Of a stretch of DNA of 64,000 bases, positions 14,880 to 22,712 are shown piece after piece. The notes below the pieces were generated by a model. That model saw nothing but the letters and a program-made list of their open reading frames with translations. It was not told the origin of the DNA and ran no database searches. Both the position numbers and the translations under genes were made by a program. The number at the start of each line of letters is the position of its first letter. The first letter of the stretch is position 1. Source of the stretch: Arthrobacter sp. PAMC25564 (lineage in GTDB: Bacteria > Actinomycetota > Actinomycetes > Actinomycetales > Micrococcaceae); contig NZ_CP039290.1 of assembly GCF_004798705.1 (NCBI RefSeq), positions 2,604,001 through 2,668,000 of the forward strand. The letters run 5' to 3'.

Positions 14880-16232
14880 ATGGACGTCTTAGCTCAAATC
14901 CGTCAGTCACGGATGACCCGTTTTCAAGTGATGGCCGTGGCAATCGCACTGACACTCATCCTCATTGACGGATTTGACGTCGCCGTGATGGCGTACGCCG
15001 CCCCTAGCCTGTCAAGGGCTTGGGGACTCGACCCGGTCACCCTCGGCTTCCTGCTCAGCGCCAGCCTCTTCGGCATGGCCGCCGGCTCCATATTTCTCAC
15101 TCCGCTGGCGGATAAGATCGGGCGCCGCCGGCTCGCCCTGATTTCGCTCGTCATCATCAGCATCGGTATGGTGCTCTCCATCTTCAGTGCCGACGCCATG
15201 CAGTTGATGGCCTTCCGCGTCGTCACGGGGCTCGGCGTGGGCGGGATGATGGCCAACCTGAACGTGCTCGTATCGGAGTACTCCTCCGACAAGCGCCGCG
15301 GCACCATCATCGGGATCTACGCCGCCGGCTACCCGATCGGCGCCACGATCGGGGGCCTTATGTCCGCACCGCTCATTCCCGTCTATGGGTGGCACTCGGT
15401 GTTCGTCACGGGCGCCGCCCTGACGGTGCTGATGCTCCTGGTCTCGTGGCGCTTCCTGCCGGAATCCCTGGACTACCTGCTGACCAGCCGCCCCGCCGGT
15501 GCGCTGGCCAAGGTCAACGGGATCCTGGCCAAGATCGGCCGCCCGGCACTTGACGGCCTGCCGGTCCTCCCTGCGGCGGTCCGCCAGCAAAGCGCCGTCG
15601 CTGAGATCCTGAGCCGCCCCACGCGTTTCCGGACCCTGGCCCTGTGGATCGGGTACGCCTGCCTCGTCGCCGCCTACTACTTCGCGAACACCTGGACCCC
15701 GAAGATCGTCGCGGCAGCCTCCGGCAACGACTCCCTCGGCGTGACCATCGGCGTGATCGCCAATGCGGGCGGCATCCTCGGCTGCTTCATCTTCAGTGCG
15801 CTGGCCATCAAGTTCCGCAGCCGGCCCCTGCTGGTATGGTCCCTCGGCCTCGCAGCGGCAGCCTACCTGCTCTTCGGCCTCGTGTTCTCCCAGATCAGCG
15901 TCGCCATTGTGGTGGCCCTGTTCCTGGGTATCCTCACCACCGCGGGCATCGCCGGCTTCTACGCTGTCGCCCCTGACATCTACACCGCCCGGGCACGGGC
16001 CACCGGCATCGGCTGGATGATCGGCCTTGGCCGCCTGGTCTCCATCGTGGCCCCGATCCTTGTCGGCTACCTCATCTCGGGCGGATGGAAGCCGGAGACG
16101 AACTTCTTCCTCTTCGCCATCCCGCTGGCAGCCTCCACCCTCTGCATCGTGGCGCTCGGCATCTCTGTCAGGCGCACCCGCCCCGCGGGGATGCTCGAGG
16201 CCGCCGTGGCGCCCAGCACGACCACGGCCTGA
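14880..16232 (+). CDS. MFS transporter, aromatic acid:H+ symporter (AAHS)-like
   Basis: 450 residues with 12 predicted membrane helices. The AAHS signature in helix 1, IDGFDVAVMAYAAP, is present. The loop motif between helices 2 and 3 reads DKIGRRRLALI, and RATGIGWMIGLGRLVSIVAPIL lies in the C-terminal half. Characterised relatives import benzoate, 4-hydroxybenzoate, protocatechuate and similar organic acids. It begins the plus-strand operon with the CoA ligase 44 nt downstream and has IclR operator copy 4 upstream. The likely cargo is an acid connected with the pathway, such as a beta-keto acid or a keto/aromatic acid; specificity cannot be read from sequence. Confidence 0.88.
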   Translation: MDVLAQIRQSRMTRFQVMAVAIALTLILIDGFDVAVMAYAAPSLSRAWGLDPVTLGFLLSASLFGMAAGSIFLTPLADKIGRRRLALISLVIISIGMVLSIFSADAMQLMAFRVVTGLGVGGMMANLNVLVSEYSSDKRRGTIIGIYAAGYPIGATIGGLMSAPLIPVYGWHSVFVTGAALTVLMLLVSWRFLPESLDYLLTSRPAGALAKVNGILAKIGRPALDGLPVLPAAVRQQSAVAEILSRPTRFRTLALWIGYACLVAAYYFANTWTPKIVAAASGNDSLGVTIGVIANAGGILGCFIFSALAIKFRSRPLLVWSLGLAAAAYLLFGLVFSQISVAIVVALFLGILTTAGIAGFYAVAPDIYTARARATGIGWMIGLGRLVSIVAPILVGYLISGGWKPETNFFLFAIPLAASTLCIVALGISVRRTRPAGMLEAAVAPSTTTA

Positions 16233-16276
16233 ACGGCCGCCGCACCATTTGCCCAGGAACCACCAGAAGGAATCCC

Positions 16277-18265
16277 ATGCGTTCAGTTGAAACCGGCACC
16301 CTGCTCAGGGCCGCCCCGTCCCGGAAGGACTGGTCCGGCTCCCGGATGGGTGTCTTCCTCGAAGACATCGAGCGGAAGACAGGCCGGCATTTCGCCGACT
16401 ATGACGAAGCCTGGCAATGGTCCGTCGACAACCTGGAGGAGTTCTGGGGGGCCGTTTGGGAGCACTTCGAGATCATCACCCATAGCCCGTACGAGACGGT
16501 GCTGCGGGACCAGAAGATGCCGGGCGCCGAATGGTTCCCCGGTGCGACGATCAACTACGCGGAACACATCGTCCGCGCCGTTGGCCAGCGCCGTGACGGC
16601 GTCATGATCAAGTCCCGCAGCCAGACCACCGGCAGTTCCGAATGGACCGGTGCACGCCTGCTTGAGGAAATCGGCCGCATCCAGCAGGGTCTGATCCGCC
16701 TGGGCATCACCGCCGGGGACCGGGTGGCCGGATACCTCCCCAACATTCCGCAGACGCTGGCCGCCTACCTGGCGACGGCCGCACTGGGAGCAATCTGGTG
16801 CTCGGTGCCGCCGGAGATGGGTCCCAAATCGGTCCTGGACCGCATCAGCCAGCTGGAACCGTCCCTGATCCTCGCGATTGATGGCTACCGGTGGGGCCGG
16901 AAGGACCTGTCGCGGGCGGACGACCTGGCCCGGATCCGGGAACAGCTCCCGGAGACCCCGGTGGTCCTCCTGCCGTACCTGGATCAGGACTGCGACATTC
17001 CTGCCGGCGCCATTTCCTACGCCGACTTCACCTCCGAAACCGGGGAGATCCGCTTTGAGCCCGTTCCGTTTTCCCACCCCCTCACGGTGCTCTTTTCCTC
17101 CGGAACCACCGGAAAACCCAAGGCGATCGTCCATTCGCACGGGGGCCTGCTGCTGGAGCACTTCAAGGCCATGGGGCTGCACTTCAACATGGGCCCGGCC
17201 GACACCGCCTTCTGGTTCACTACCACCGGCTGGATGGTGTGGACGCTGGGGGTTTCCACGCTGCTGACCGGTGCCGCGATGGTGCTCATGGACGGGGACC
17301 CGAACTGGCCCTCGCTTGATGGGGAATGGTCCCAGTGGGCCGTGGCGGCCGAAACGGAGGCCACGTACCTCGGCACCGGCTCGGCCTACCTGGCCGCCTG
17401 CGCCCACGCGGGCCTGACGCCCGGGAAGACCTGGGACCTGGGCCGGCTGCGCGAGATCCAGTGCTCCGGCTCGCCGCTCGCCGCGGACGTCGCCGCCTGG
17501 GTGATGGACGACGTCGGCCCGGGGCTGCTGCTGGCCCCCACCTCGGGCGGCACTGACATTTGTGCAGCCTTCCTGGGCGGCAGCCCGCTGACGGGCGTCT
17601 ATGCCGGCGAAATGTCCTGCCGCCCGCTGGGTGTCTCGGTGGAATCCTGGGACCCGGAGGGACGGCCGCTGCACGGCAAGGCAGGGGAACTCGTCGCCAC
17701 CAGGCCCATGCCGTCGATGCCCGTCTTCTTCTGGGGTGACGAGGGCCAGGAACGCTACCGCGAGAGCTACTTCGGTGCCTATGAAGGCGTCTGGCGGCAC
17801 GGGGATTGGCTCATCGAGACCGAGCGGGGCACCTGGGTGATTTCCGGCCGGTCCGACGCCACGCTGAACCGCGGCGGGGTCCGCCTGGGCACAGCCGAGT
17901 TCTACGCGGTTCTTGACGGACTGGCCGCCGTCAACGACAGCATGGTCCTGCACTTCGAGGATCCTGCCGGCGGAATGGGCCGCCTGGTGCTGCTCATCGA
18001 GGCCCAGGAAGGGGCCGACAAAACCGCACTTGAAGCTTCGGTGCGCCGATCGCTGCGGACGGAACTCTCGCCCCGGCACGTGCCCGACGATGTCGTATTC
18101 GTGCCCAGCATTCCTCGCAACCCCTCGGGCAAGCGGCTGGAAATTCCGCTCAAGCGCGTCATCCAGGGCGCCGTCATGGGCGATGTCCTGGATCCGGGTG
18201 TGCTGGTCAAGCCCCAGGACGTCGAAGACACCGTACGGATCATCAAAGAGGCATTTGCCGCGTGA
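16277..18265 (+). CDS. Acetoacetyl-CoA synthetase-like acyl-CoA ligase
   Basis: A 662-residue adenylate-forming enzyme of the acetoacetate-CoA ligase family. It shows the AACS N-terminus (DWSVDN-like segment, ITHSPYETVL, GAEWFPGATINYAEH), the ATP loop SSGTTGKPKAIVHSHGG near residue 275, HGDWLIETERGTWVISGRSDATLNRGGVRLGTAE and the C-terminal catalytic lysine region NPSGKRLEIPLKR near 616. It should convert acetoacetate, or a similar beta-keto acid, with ATP and CoA to the beta-ketoacyl-CoA. The ATG at 16277 has AGAAGGAA upstream. As partner of a carboxylase that could make a beta-keto acid, it fits a ketone pathway very well; the following thiolase would be elsewhere. Confidence 0.9.
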   Translation: MRSVETGTLLRAAPSRKDWSGSRMGVFLEDIERKTGRHFADYDEAWQWSVDNLEEFWGAVWEHFEIITHSPYETVLRDQKMPGAEWFPGATINYAEHIVRAVGQRRDGVMIKSRSQTTGSSEWTGARLLEEIGRIQQGLIRLGITAGDRVAGYLPNIPQTLAAYLATAALGAIWCSVPPEMGPKSVLDRISQLEPSLILAIDGYRWGRKDLSRADDLARIREQLPETPVVLLPYLDQDCDIPAGAISYADFTSETGEIRFEPVPFSHPLTVLFSSGTTGKPKAIVHSHGGLLLEHFKAMGLHFNMGPADTAFWFTTTGWMVWTLGVSTLLTGAAMVLMDGDPNWPSLDGEWSQWAVAAETEATYLGTGSAYLAACAHAGLTPGKTWDLGRLREIQCSGSPLAADVAAWVMDDVGPGLLLAPTSGGTDICAAFLGGSPLTGVYAGEMSCRPLGVSVESWDPEGRPLHGKAGELVATRPMPSMPVFFWGDEGQERYRESYFGAYEGVWRHGDWLIETERGTWVISGRSDATLNRGGVRLGTAEFYAVLDGLAAVNDSMVLHFEDPAGGMGRLVLLIEAQEGADKTALEASVRRSLRTELSPRHVPDDVVFVPSIPRNPSGKRLEIPLKRVIQGAVMGDVLDPGVLVKPQDVEDTVRIIKEAFAA

Positions 18266-18308
18266 ACGACTGAGGGCGTCGGCCCGGGTCTGACCGGCAC
18301 GGCTGAAG

Positions 18309-18818
18309 TCAGGACGTTGAGGGCTTCCCTGCTTCAACATGGACCAGCAGGTTCCGCAGCAGCCGGGTCAGTTCCTCCCGGTCTGCGGCGGACATGAAGC
18401 TGATGACCTGTTCTTCGAAGTCCGAGACCGAGCGGAGCACGGGAAGGATGATTTCCTGGCCCTTGAGGGTCATCCGGATGAACGCCCCGCGCCCGTCCCG
18501 CGGGTTGCTTTCCCGGGTGACGAGCCCGGCGTCGACCAGTTTGTTGATCCGTTTGGTGGTTCCAGCGCCCGAGGTGATGAGGTCGGCGGCCAGTTCCGAC
18601 GGCGTCATCGGGCGCCCGGTCCGGGTCAGCAGCGCCAGGATGTCGAATTCGGCGCGGCTGATGCCGCAGCCCGTCAGGACGCTGTCGCTCTGGAGTTGGA
18701 TGAGCTGGGCCAGGCGGCGGATCCGCCCGACAATCGCGGCGGGGGCGCTGCTGATGTCGGGATCGATGCGCCGCCACTGGTCCTGGACGGTATCAATGTA
18801 GTCGCGGGCTGCGGTCAT
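18309..18818 (-). CDS. MarR family transcriptional regulator
   Basis: 169 residues. The MarR winged helix core runs from about residue 50 to 125: GISRAEFDILALLTRTGRPMTPSELAADL, then TTKRINKLVDAGLVTRESNPRDGRGAFIRMT with the wing RDGRGA. The start ATG at 18818 has GGGAAG upstream. It is the third gene of the minus-strand operon SDR-MFS-marR, 13 nt after the MFS gene, and converges with the ligase gene. Two almost identical 19-bp palindromes, upstream of the SDR gene and upstream of the FUSC gene, are good candidates for its operators. The effector is unknown. Confidence 0.92.
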   Translation of the reverse strand: MTAARDYIDTVQDQWRRIDPDISSAPAAIVGRIRRLAQLIQLQSDSVLTGCGISRAEFDILALLTRTGRPMTPSELAADLITSGAGTTKRINKLVDAGLVTRESNPRDGRGAFIRMTLKGQEIILPVLRSVSDFEEQVISFMSAADREELTRLLRNLLVHVEAGKPSTS

Positions 18819-18831
18819 TGTTCTTCCCTGC

Positions 18832-20163
18832 CTATGGCTGGTTGGCTGGTGTTGCGGGGGTGAATTTGTCTTCGAGGTAGCGGTTGCGGGGTGTCATCAT
18901 CCACGCGCCGGTGACCATGACTGCGCCGGTGCCGGCGAAGACGAGAAGGGCCGTGGTCCAGCCGCCGGTGAGGGAAAAGATGGTGCCGCCGAGCAGCGGG
19001 CCGAGGGTGCCGAAGAGGTAGCCTACGCCCATGGCGAACCCGGCGAGGGCCGCGGAGCCGGCGGCGGTGCGGGTGCGCTTGTTGAACATGGTGATGGCCA
19101 GCGGGAAGGCACCGCCGCCAATACCCATGATGAAGACCCACAGCACCTGTGTCCCCGGTGCCAGTACCAGGCCGATGTAGCCGATGGGGGCGACGAGGCT
19201 GAGGGCGGCGGCAAGCGGGAAGACGTTTTTGAGTTTGGACGCCAGGATCGGGACGATGAACGCCATCGGAAGTGTCATGAAGGTGAAGGCGGAGAACGCG
19301 CCGGCGGCGGCACCAAGGTCCATGCCGCTGTCCTTGAGGATGGTCGGCAGCCAGGCGAGCATTCCGTAGGTGTTCAGTGAGGCCATCGCGTAGAAGAGGG
19401 CGGTGCCGACGGCGATCGGGCTGGTGACCAGCCGCGTTAGGCCCAGTTTCGGGCCGGATGCGGTGGCGGGGGTCGGTGTCCCGGCGGTGGCGGCGGTCCG
19501 GTTCCGGCGCAGGCGGACCAGCTGGATGATCCAGGGCAGTGCCGCGGCCAGGGAGAGGATGGACCAGGTGGCGATGGACGCCCGCCAGCCGGCGGCGTTG
19601 TTCAGCGGGACGGCGGTCATGGCCGGGAGTGTCGCGCCGGCCTGCATAAGCAGGGCGAACACGGTCAGCATGGCGGCCTGGCGGTCCGGGAAGTATTTCT
19701 TGACCAGCGGCGCGCCGACGACGTTGCCGATGCCCATGCCGAACAGCGCCACGACGCTGAGCACGAAGAACAACGGAATACTGTCCGTCAGGGCCCGGCC
19801 GAACGTTCCGGCCGCGGCCAGAACCATGGCCAGGGCCGCGGTGAGTTCCGGTCCGCTCCTGCGGATCAGCACCGGTGCCAGGAAGCCGGCGACGCCGAAG
19901 CTCAGGGTGGGGAGCATGCCCAGGAAGCTGGCGGCGGCAAGGTCCAGGCCCATTTCCTGCCGGAGCAGGGGAAGCAACGGGGACAGGCCCGTGACCGCGT
20001 GCCGCAGGGTGATTCCCAGCAGCACGATGCCGATGATGAGCACGACGCGTCCGCGCCAGAGGCTGCCCGGCCGTGGTGCCGGGAAGCCACCGGCGCGGGC
20101 CCGGCCGGCCGTGGCCGGTGCAGAAGGTGCGGGTGCCTGCGCGGGATGGGTTTGTGTGCTCAT
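18832..20163 (-). CDS. MFS transporter, CynX/NimT-like
   Basis: 443 residues with 12 membrane helices and a proline/alanine-rich cytoplasmic N-terminus. The segments GITLRHAVTGLSPLLPLLRQEMGL and ALFGMGIGNVVGAPLVKKYFPDR are typical of the cyanate/2-nitroimidazole (CynX/NimT) branch of the major facilitator superfamily, whose members often export or import small anions and drugs. The start ATG at 20163 overlaps the stop of the SDR gene (TGATG), and the MarR gene follows. Small-molecule transport under MarR control is likely; the direction and substrate are not readable. Confidence 0.87.
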   Translation of the reverse strand: MSTQTHPAQAPAPSAPATAGRARAGGFPAPRPGSLWRGRVVLIIGIVLLGITLRHAVTGLSPLLPLLRQEMGLDLAAASFLGMLPTLSFGVAGFLAPVLIRRSGPELTAALAMVLAAAGTFGRALTDSIPLFFVLSVVALFGMGIGNVVGAPLVKKYFPDRQAAMLTVFALLMQAGATLPAMTAVPLNNAAGWRASIATWSILSLAAALPWIIQLVRLRRNRTAATAGTPTPATASGPKLGLTRLVTSPIAVGTALFYAMASLNTYGMLAWLPTILKDSGMDLGAAAGAFSAFTFMTLPMAFIVPILASKLKNVFPLAAALSLVAPIGYIGLVLAPGTQVLWVFIMGIGGGAFPLAITMFNKRTRTAAGSAALAGFAMGVGYLFGTLGPLLGGTIFSLTGGWTTALLVFAGTGAVMVTGAWMMTPRNRYLEDKFTPATPANQP

Positions 20164-20924
20164 CAGACGGCTGCCTTGGAGTCGCCGTCGATGGGGAACA
20201 TCTGGCCGGAGATGGTGCGGGCGTGCGGGCCGGCGAGGAACAGCACCAGCGCGGCGATGTCGTCGGGGTTGATGAACTTCTTGACAGACTGGTTGGCCAT
20301 GGCGGAATCGATCTCGTCCTGGACGGTGCGGCCGGAGACGGAGGCGCGGCCTTCGAAGACGCCCATGATCCGGGGGCCGTCCACGGCGCCGGGATGGATG
20401 GTGTTCGAGGTGATGCCGAACGGGCCCAGTTCCATGGCGAGGGTCTTGGCGAAGCCGACCAGGCCCCACTTGGTGGTGGAGTAGCCAACGCGGTTCGGGT
20501 AGCCGAACCGGCCGGCGAGGGAGGACATCGTGACGATGGCCCCGGCGTCGGATTCCTTCAGCAGGGGGATGGCCTGCTGGGTGACGTTGAAGGTTCCCTG
20601 CAGGTTCACGCCGATCACGGCGGCGAAGGCGGCGGCGTCGTACTGGTCCACGGGGGCGGTGGGGCCGGCGATGCCGGCGTTGTTGACCAGGACATCCAGC
20701 CCGCCAAGCTGGGCCTTGACGTCCTCGAAGAGCGCGGCGACGGCTGCGGGGTTGCTGACGTCGGTGACGGACCCTGTGATGTTCGGGTTGCCGCCGGTGA
20801 CCGCATTGACGGCGTCGGCGTTGATGTCTGCGATATGGACCCGGGCGCCGACTGCGGCGAAGGCCTTGGCGATGGCCAGGCCGATTCCATTGGCTCCGGC
20901 GGTGATAAGCACGCGTTGTGACAT
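20163..20924 (-). CDS. Short-chain dehydrogenase/reductase
   Basis: 253 residues of the classical SDR type. The cofactor motif reads TAGANGIG near residue 8, followed by NNAG, SSLAGR with the catalytic serine, and YSTTK with Tyr and Lys. HPGAVDGPRI follows. An acidic residue after the second strand (ADIN) suggests NAD rather than NADP. The ATG at 20924 has AAGGAA upstream; the longer frame to 21002 would enter the operator region. It is the first gene of the SDR-MFS-marR operon, with a 19-bp palindrome 84 nt upstream. The substrate is unknown. Confidence 0.92.
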   Translation of the reverse strand: MSQRVLITAGANGIGLAIAKAFAAVGARVHIADINADAVNAVTGGNPNITGSVTDVSNPAAVAALFEDVKAQLGGLDVLVNNAGIAGPTAPVDQYDAAAFAAVIGVNLQGTFNVTQQAIPLLKESDAGAIVTMSSLAGRFGYPNRVGYSTTKWGLVGFAKTLAMELGPFGITSNTIHPGAVDGPRIMGVFEGRASVSGRTVQDEIDSAMANQSVKKFINPDDIAALVLFLAGPHARTISGQMFPIDGDSKAAV

Positions 20925-21007
20925 GGGGTGTTCCTTAGTCGATGCGCCGGGGCAGCGGAGACGGGCTGTCGGGGCGGTAATTTCCTTTACATGCAAAAGC
21001 ATATACC

Positions 21008-21026
21008 TATTTCGCTGGCGAATTAT
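21008..21026 (-). promoter_or_regulatory. Candidate MarR operator upstream of the SDR-MFS-marR operon
   Basis: TATTTCGCTGGCGAATTAT, an inverted repeat around TTCGC/GCGAA. It agrees at 17 of 19 positions with the site at 22132-22150. On the minus strand a GATAAT -10-like box (21027-21022) overlaps its edge, as expected for a repressor site. Confidence 0.7.
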
Positions 21027-21056
21027 CTATGATTTCGATCACCGTCGAAGGGCTGT

Positions 21057-22085
21057 TCAGCGGACGCGGGGTCTGCCGGCGGTGCGGTCACGGCCGGACG
21101 CGGCGAGCACCACCAGCACTCCGACGAGGGCTCCGATCAGGGTTTCGATGGCGCGGTCCTGGATGAGGGGGAGCGGGCCGCTCGGGTGGGCCAGTTCTGT
21201 GCTGACCAGGGCCAGCGGCGTGACGAAGGTCTGGGCGATGGTGTACTGCCGGGCGATGAAGCTTTCCGCGAGGAACTGCAGTACGGCAATGACCAGCACC
21301 AGCGCCCAGGGCGGGAGTTCGCCGAGCAGGATGACCCAGGTGAGCCCCAGGCCCGCCGTCGTGCCGAGGATGCGGTTGAGGGCCCGGCCAAGGCGGTGGG
21401 TCACCGTGGGTCCGGCGAGCGGGACCACGGCCGCCACCATGGCCCAGTAGCTGTGACCGATGCCCAGCAGGACGGCGATCGAGCCGGCTACGCCGGCGGC
21501 GGTGGTGTAGCGGACGGCATCGAGGAGGATGGCCTTCCGCTCGCCGGGCGTGAATGGCTCGGCCAGCGGCCGGGTCCAGGGGCTGCGGTGGCCCGGGTGT
21601 ACCCGGGAGGAAACGGCGACGGCCAGGGCGAAGGCCACCGTCAGGGCGGCGGCCAGCATTCCCTGCCAGACGGGAGGCTGGGAAGGAACAGAGGAAATGG
21701 CGCCGAACGCGAAGATATGGAACAGCGATCCGGCCGGCTGGAGCCGCCCGAAACCGGTGCCGAGGGTTCCCAGGCCGGCGACAAGGGTGGTGCCGATGAC
21801 AATGCCCCATGGCCCGATCCCGGCATGGGCACAGACCGCCCCGGCGAAAATGAACAGGAGCAGAAGCAGGCTGGCCTTCGCCTGGTGGACGAGCCGCTGC
21901 CGGTGGGGCTGGTTGCGCCCGTAGATGCCGGTGAAGGCTCCGAAGGACGCAAAGATCGTGAGGTCGATCCGTCCGGCCAGTACGAGCACGAGGAGCGGTA
22001 CGCCGACGCCGACTGCGGTGCGGATCGCAGGGTGGTGATCGTTGCGGGCCGGGGTCAGCCGGAAGATTTCTTTGAAGTGGTGCAG
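21057..22085 (-). CDS. FUSC family membrane protein
   Basis: About 340 residues with two blocks of membrane helices separated by a short basic loop, the repeat architecture of fusaric acid resistance / aromatic acid exporter-like proteins (FUSC). Readable helices include TAVGVGVPLLVLVLAGRI, AKASLLLLLFIFAGAVC, and in the second half SYWAMVAAVVPLAGPTVTHRLGRALNRILGTTAG, the most conserved family segment. The open frame extends to 22169, but the operator and a TATAAT box lie inside that extension, so translation must begin further down. A CTG at 22085 with AAGGAG at good spacing is the best candidate start. Probably an efflux component controlled together with the SDR-MFS-marR operon. Confidence 0.75.
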   Translation of the reverse strand: MHHFKEIFRLTPARNDHHPAIRTAVGVGVPLLVLVLAGRIDLTIFASFGAFTGIYGRNQPHRQRLVHQAKASLLLLLFIFAGAVCAHAGIGPWGIVIGTTLVAGLGTLGTGFGRLQPAGSLFHIFAFGAISSVPSQPPVWQGMLAAALTVAFALAVAVSSRVHPGHRSPWTRPLAEPFTPGERKAILLDAVRYTTAAGVAGSIAVLLGIGHSYWAMVAAVVPLAGPTVTHRLGRALNRILGTTAGLGLTWVILLGELPPWALVLVIAVLQFLAESFIARQYTIAQTFVTPLALVSTELAHPSGPLPLIQDRAIETLIGALVGVLVVLAASGRDRTAGRPRVR

Positions 22086-22131
22086 CGGATCTCCTTCGAG
22101 GGGCAGCCGGCAGGGTGCCGGCGCACAAATG

Positions 22132-22150
22132 TATTTCTCTGGAGAATTAT
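22132..22150 (-). promoter_or_regulatory. Candidate MarR operator and -10 box upstream of the FUSC gene
   Basis: TATTTCTCTGGAGAATTAT, an inverted repeat (TTCTC/GAGAA) almost identical to the site at 21008-21026. A perfect minus-strand TATAAT at 22151-22146 overlaps it. Confidence 0.7.
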
Positions 22151-22184
22151 ATCTGATGCCCTGCATCACCCGGAGCCGCGACCG

Positions 22185-22661
22185 TCAGGCGCGGCCGTTC
22201 CGGAGGTGTTGGAGGAGTGCGTCGAGGACCGGCAGTTGGCCACGTACCAGCCTGGTCCGGGCTTCGGTTTCCCTGGTCCAGGCGGCGCCGTCGATCTCGG
22301 GGTAACTCCGGACTGTGCCGGATCCCTTCGGCCATTCCAATGAGAAGGTGTTGCTCACGATACGGTCGGGTTCGAAGTCCGCCTCGGCCGTGAAAACTGT
22401 GATGACCTTGCCCGAAGGTTGCCGGAAGGAGCCTAGCCGGATGTAGTCGGCGGAGGGCGCGGGAGTGCCCATCTCCTCGGCGAACTCACGCTGCGCGGCC
22501 ACCCACGGGTCCTCGTCTTCGAGGTATTCACCCTTGGGAATGGACCAGGAACGTGCATCCTTATGGGCCCAGAAGGGTCCGCCCATATGCGCGAGCCAGA
22601 CCTCGACTTCAGATGCAGCGCCCCGGCGGAACAGCAGAATGCCTGCGCTCCGAACTGTCAT
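22185..22661 (-). CDS. Nudix hydrolase
   Basis: 158 residues. The Nudix box is perfect: GEYLEDE starting the motif, then REFAEEMGT, matching G-x5-E-x7-REUxEExGU. The N-terminus TVRSAGILLFRR and WSIPKG before the box are usual in the family. The product should hydrolyse a nucleoside diphosphate linked to another moiety with a divalent metal bound by the glutamates. It lies between the FUSC and EAL genes on the same strand but with its own spacing, so operon membership is uncertain; the substrate is unknown. Confidence 0.9.
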   Translation of the reverse strand: MTVRSAGILLFRRGAASEVEVWLAHMGGPFWAHKDARSWSIPKGEYLEDEDPWVAAQREFAEEMGTPAPSADYIRLGSFRQPSGKVITVFTAEADFEPDRIVSNTFSLEWPKGSGTVRSYPEIDGAAWTRETEARTRLVRGQLPVLDALLQHLRNGRA

Positions 22662-22712
22662 TTGCCCTCCACCTGCCTGGGTTATCGGTGGGCGCCGGCG
22701 GGTGCCGTGGCA

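Noticed and set aside
16283..18340. Long minus-strand open frame (685 residues) opposite the CoA ligase
   Set aside because: A shadow frame; the plus strand encodes a complete acetoacetyl-CoA-synthetase-like enzyme.
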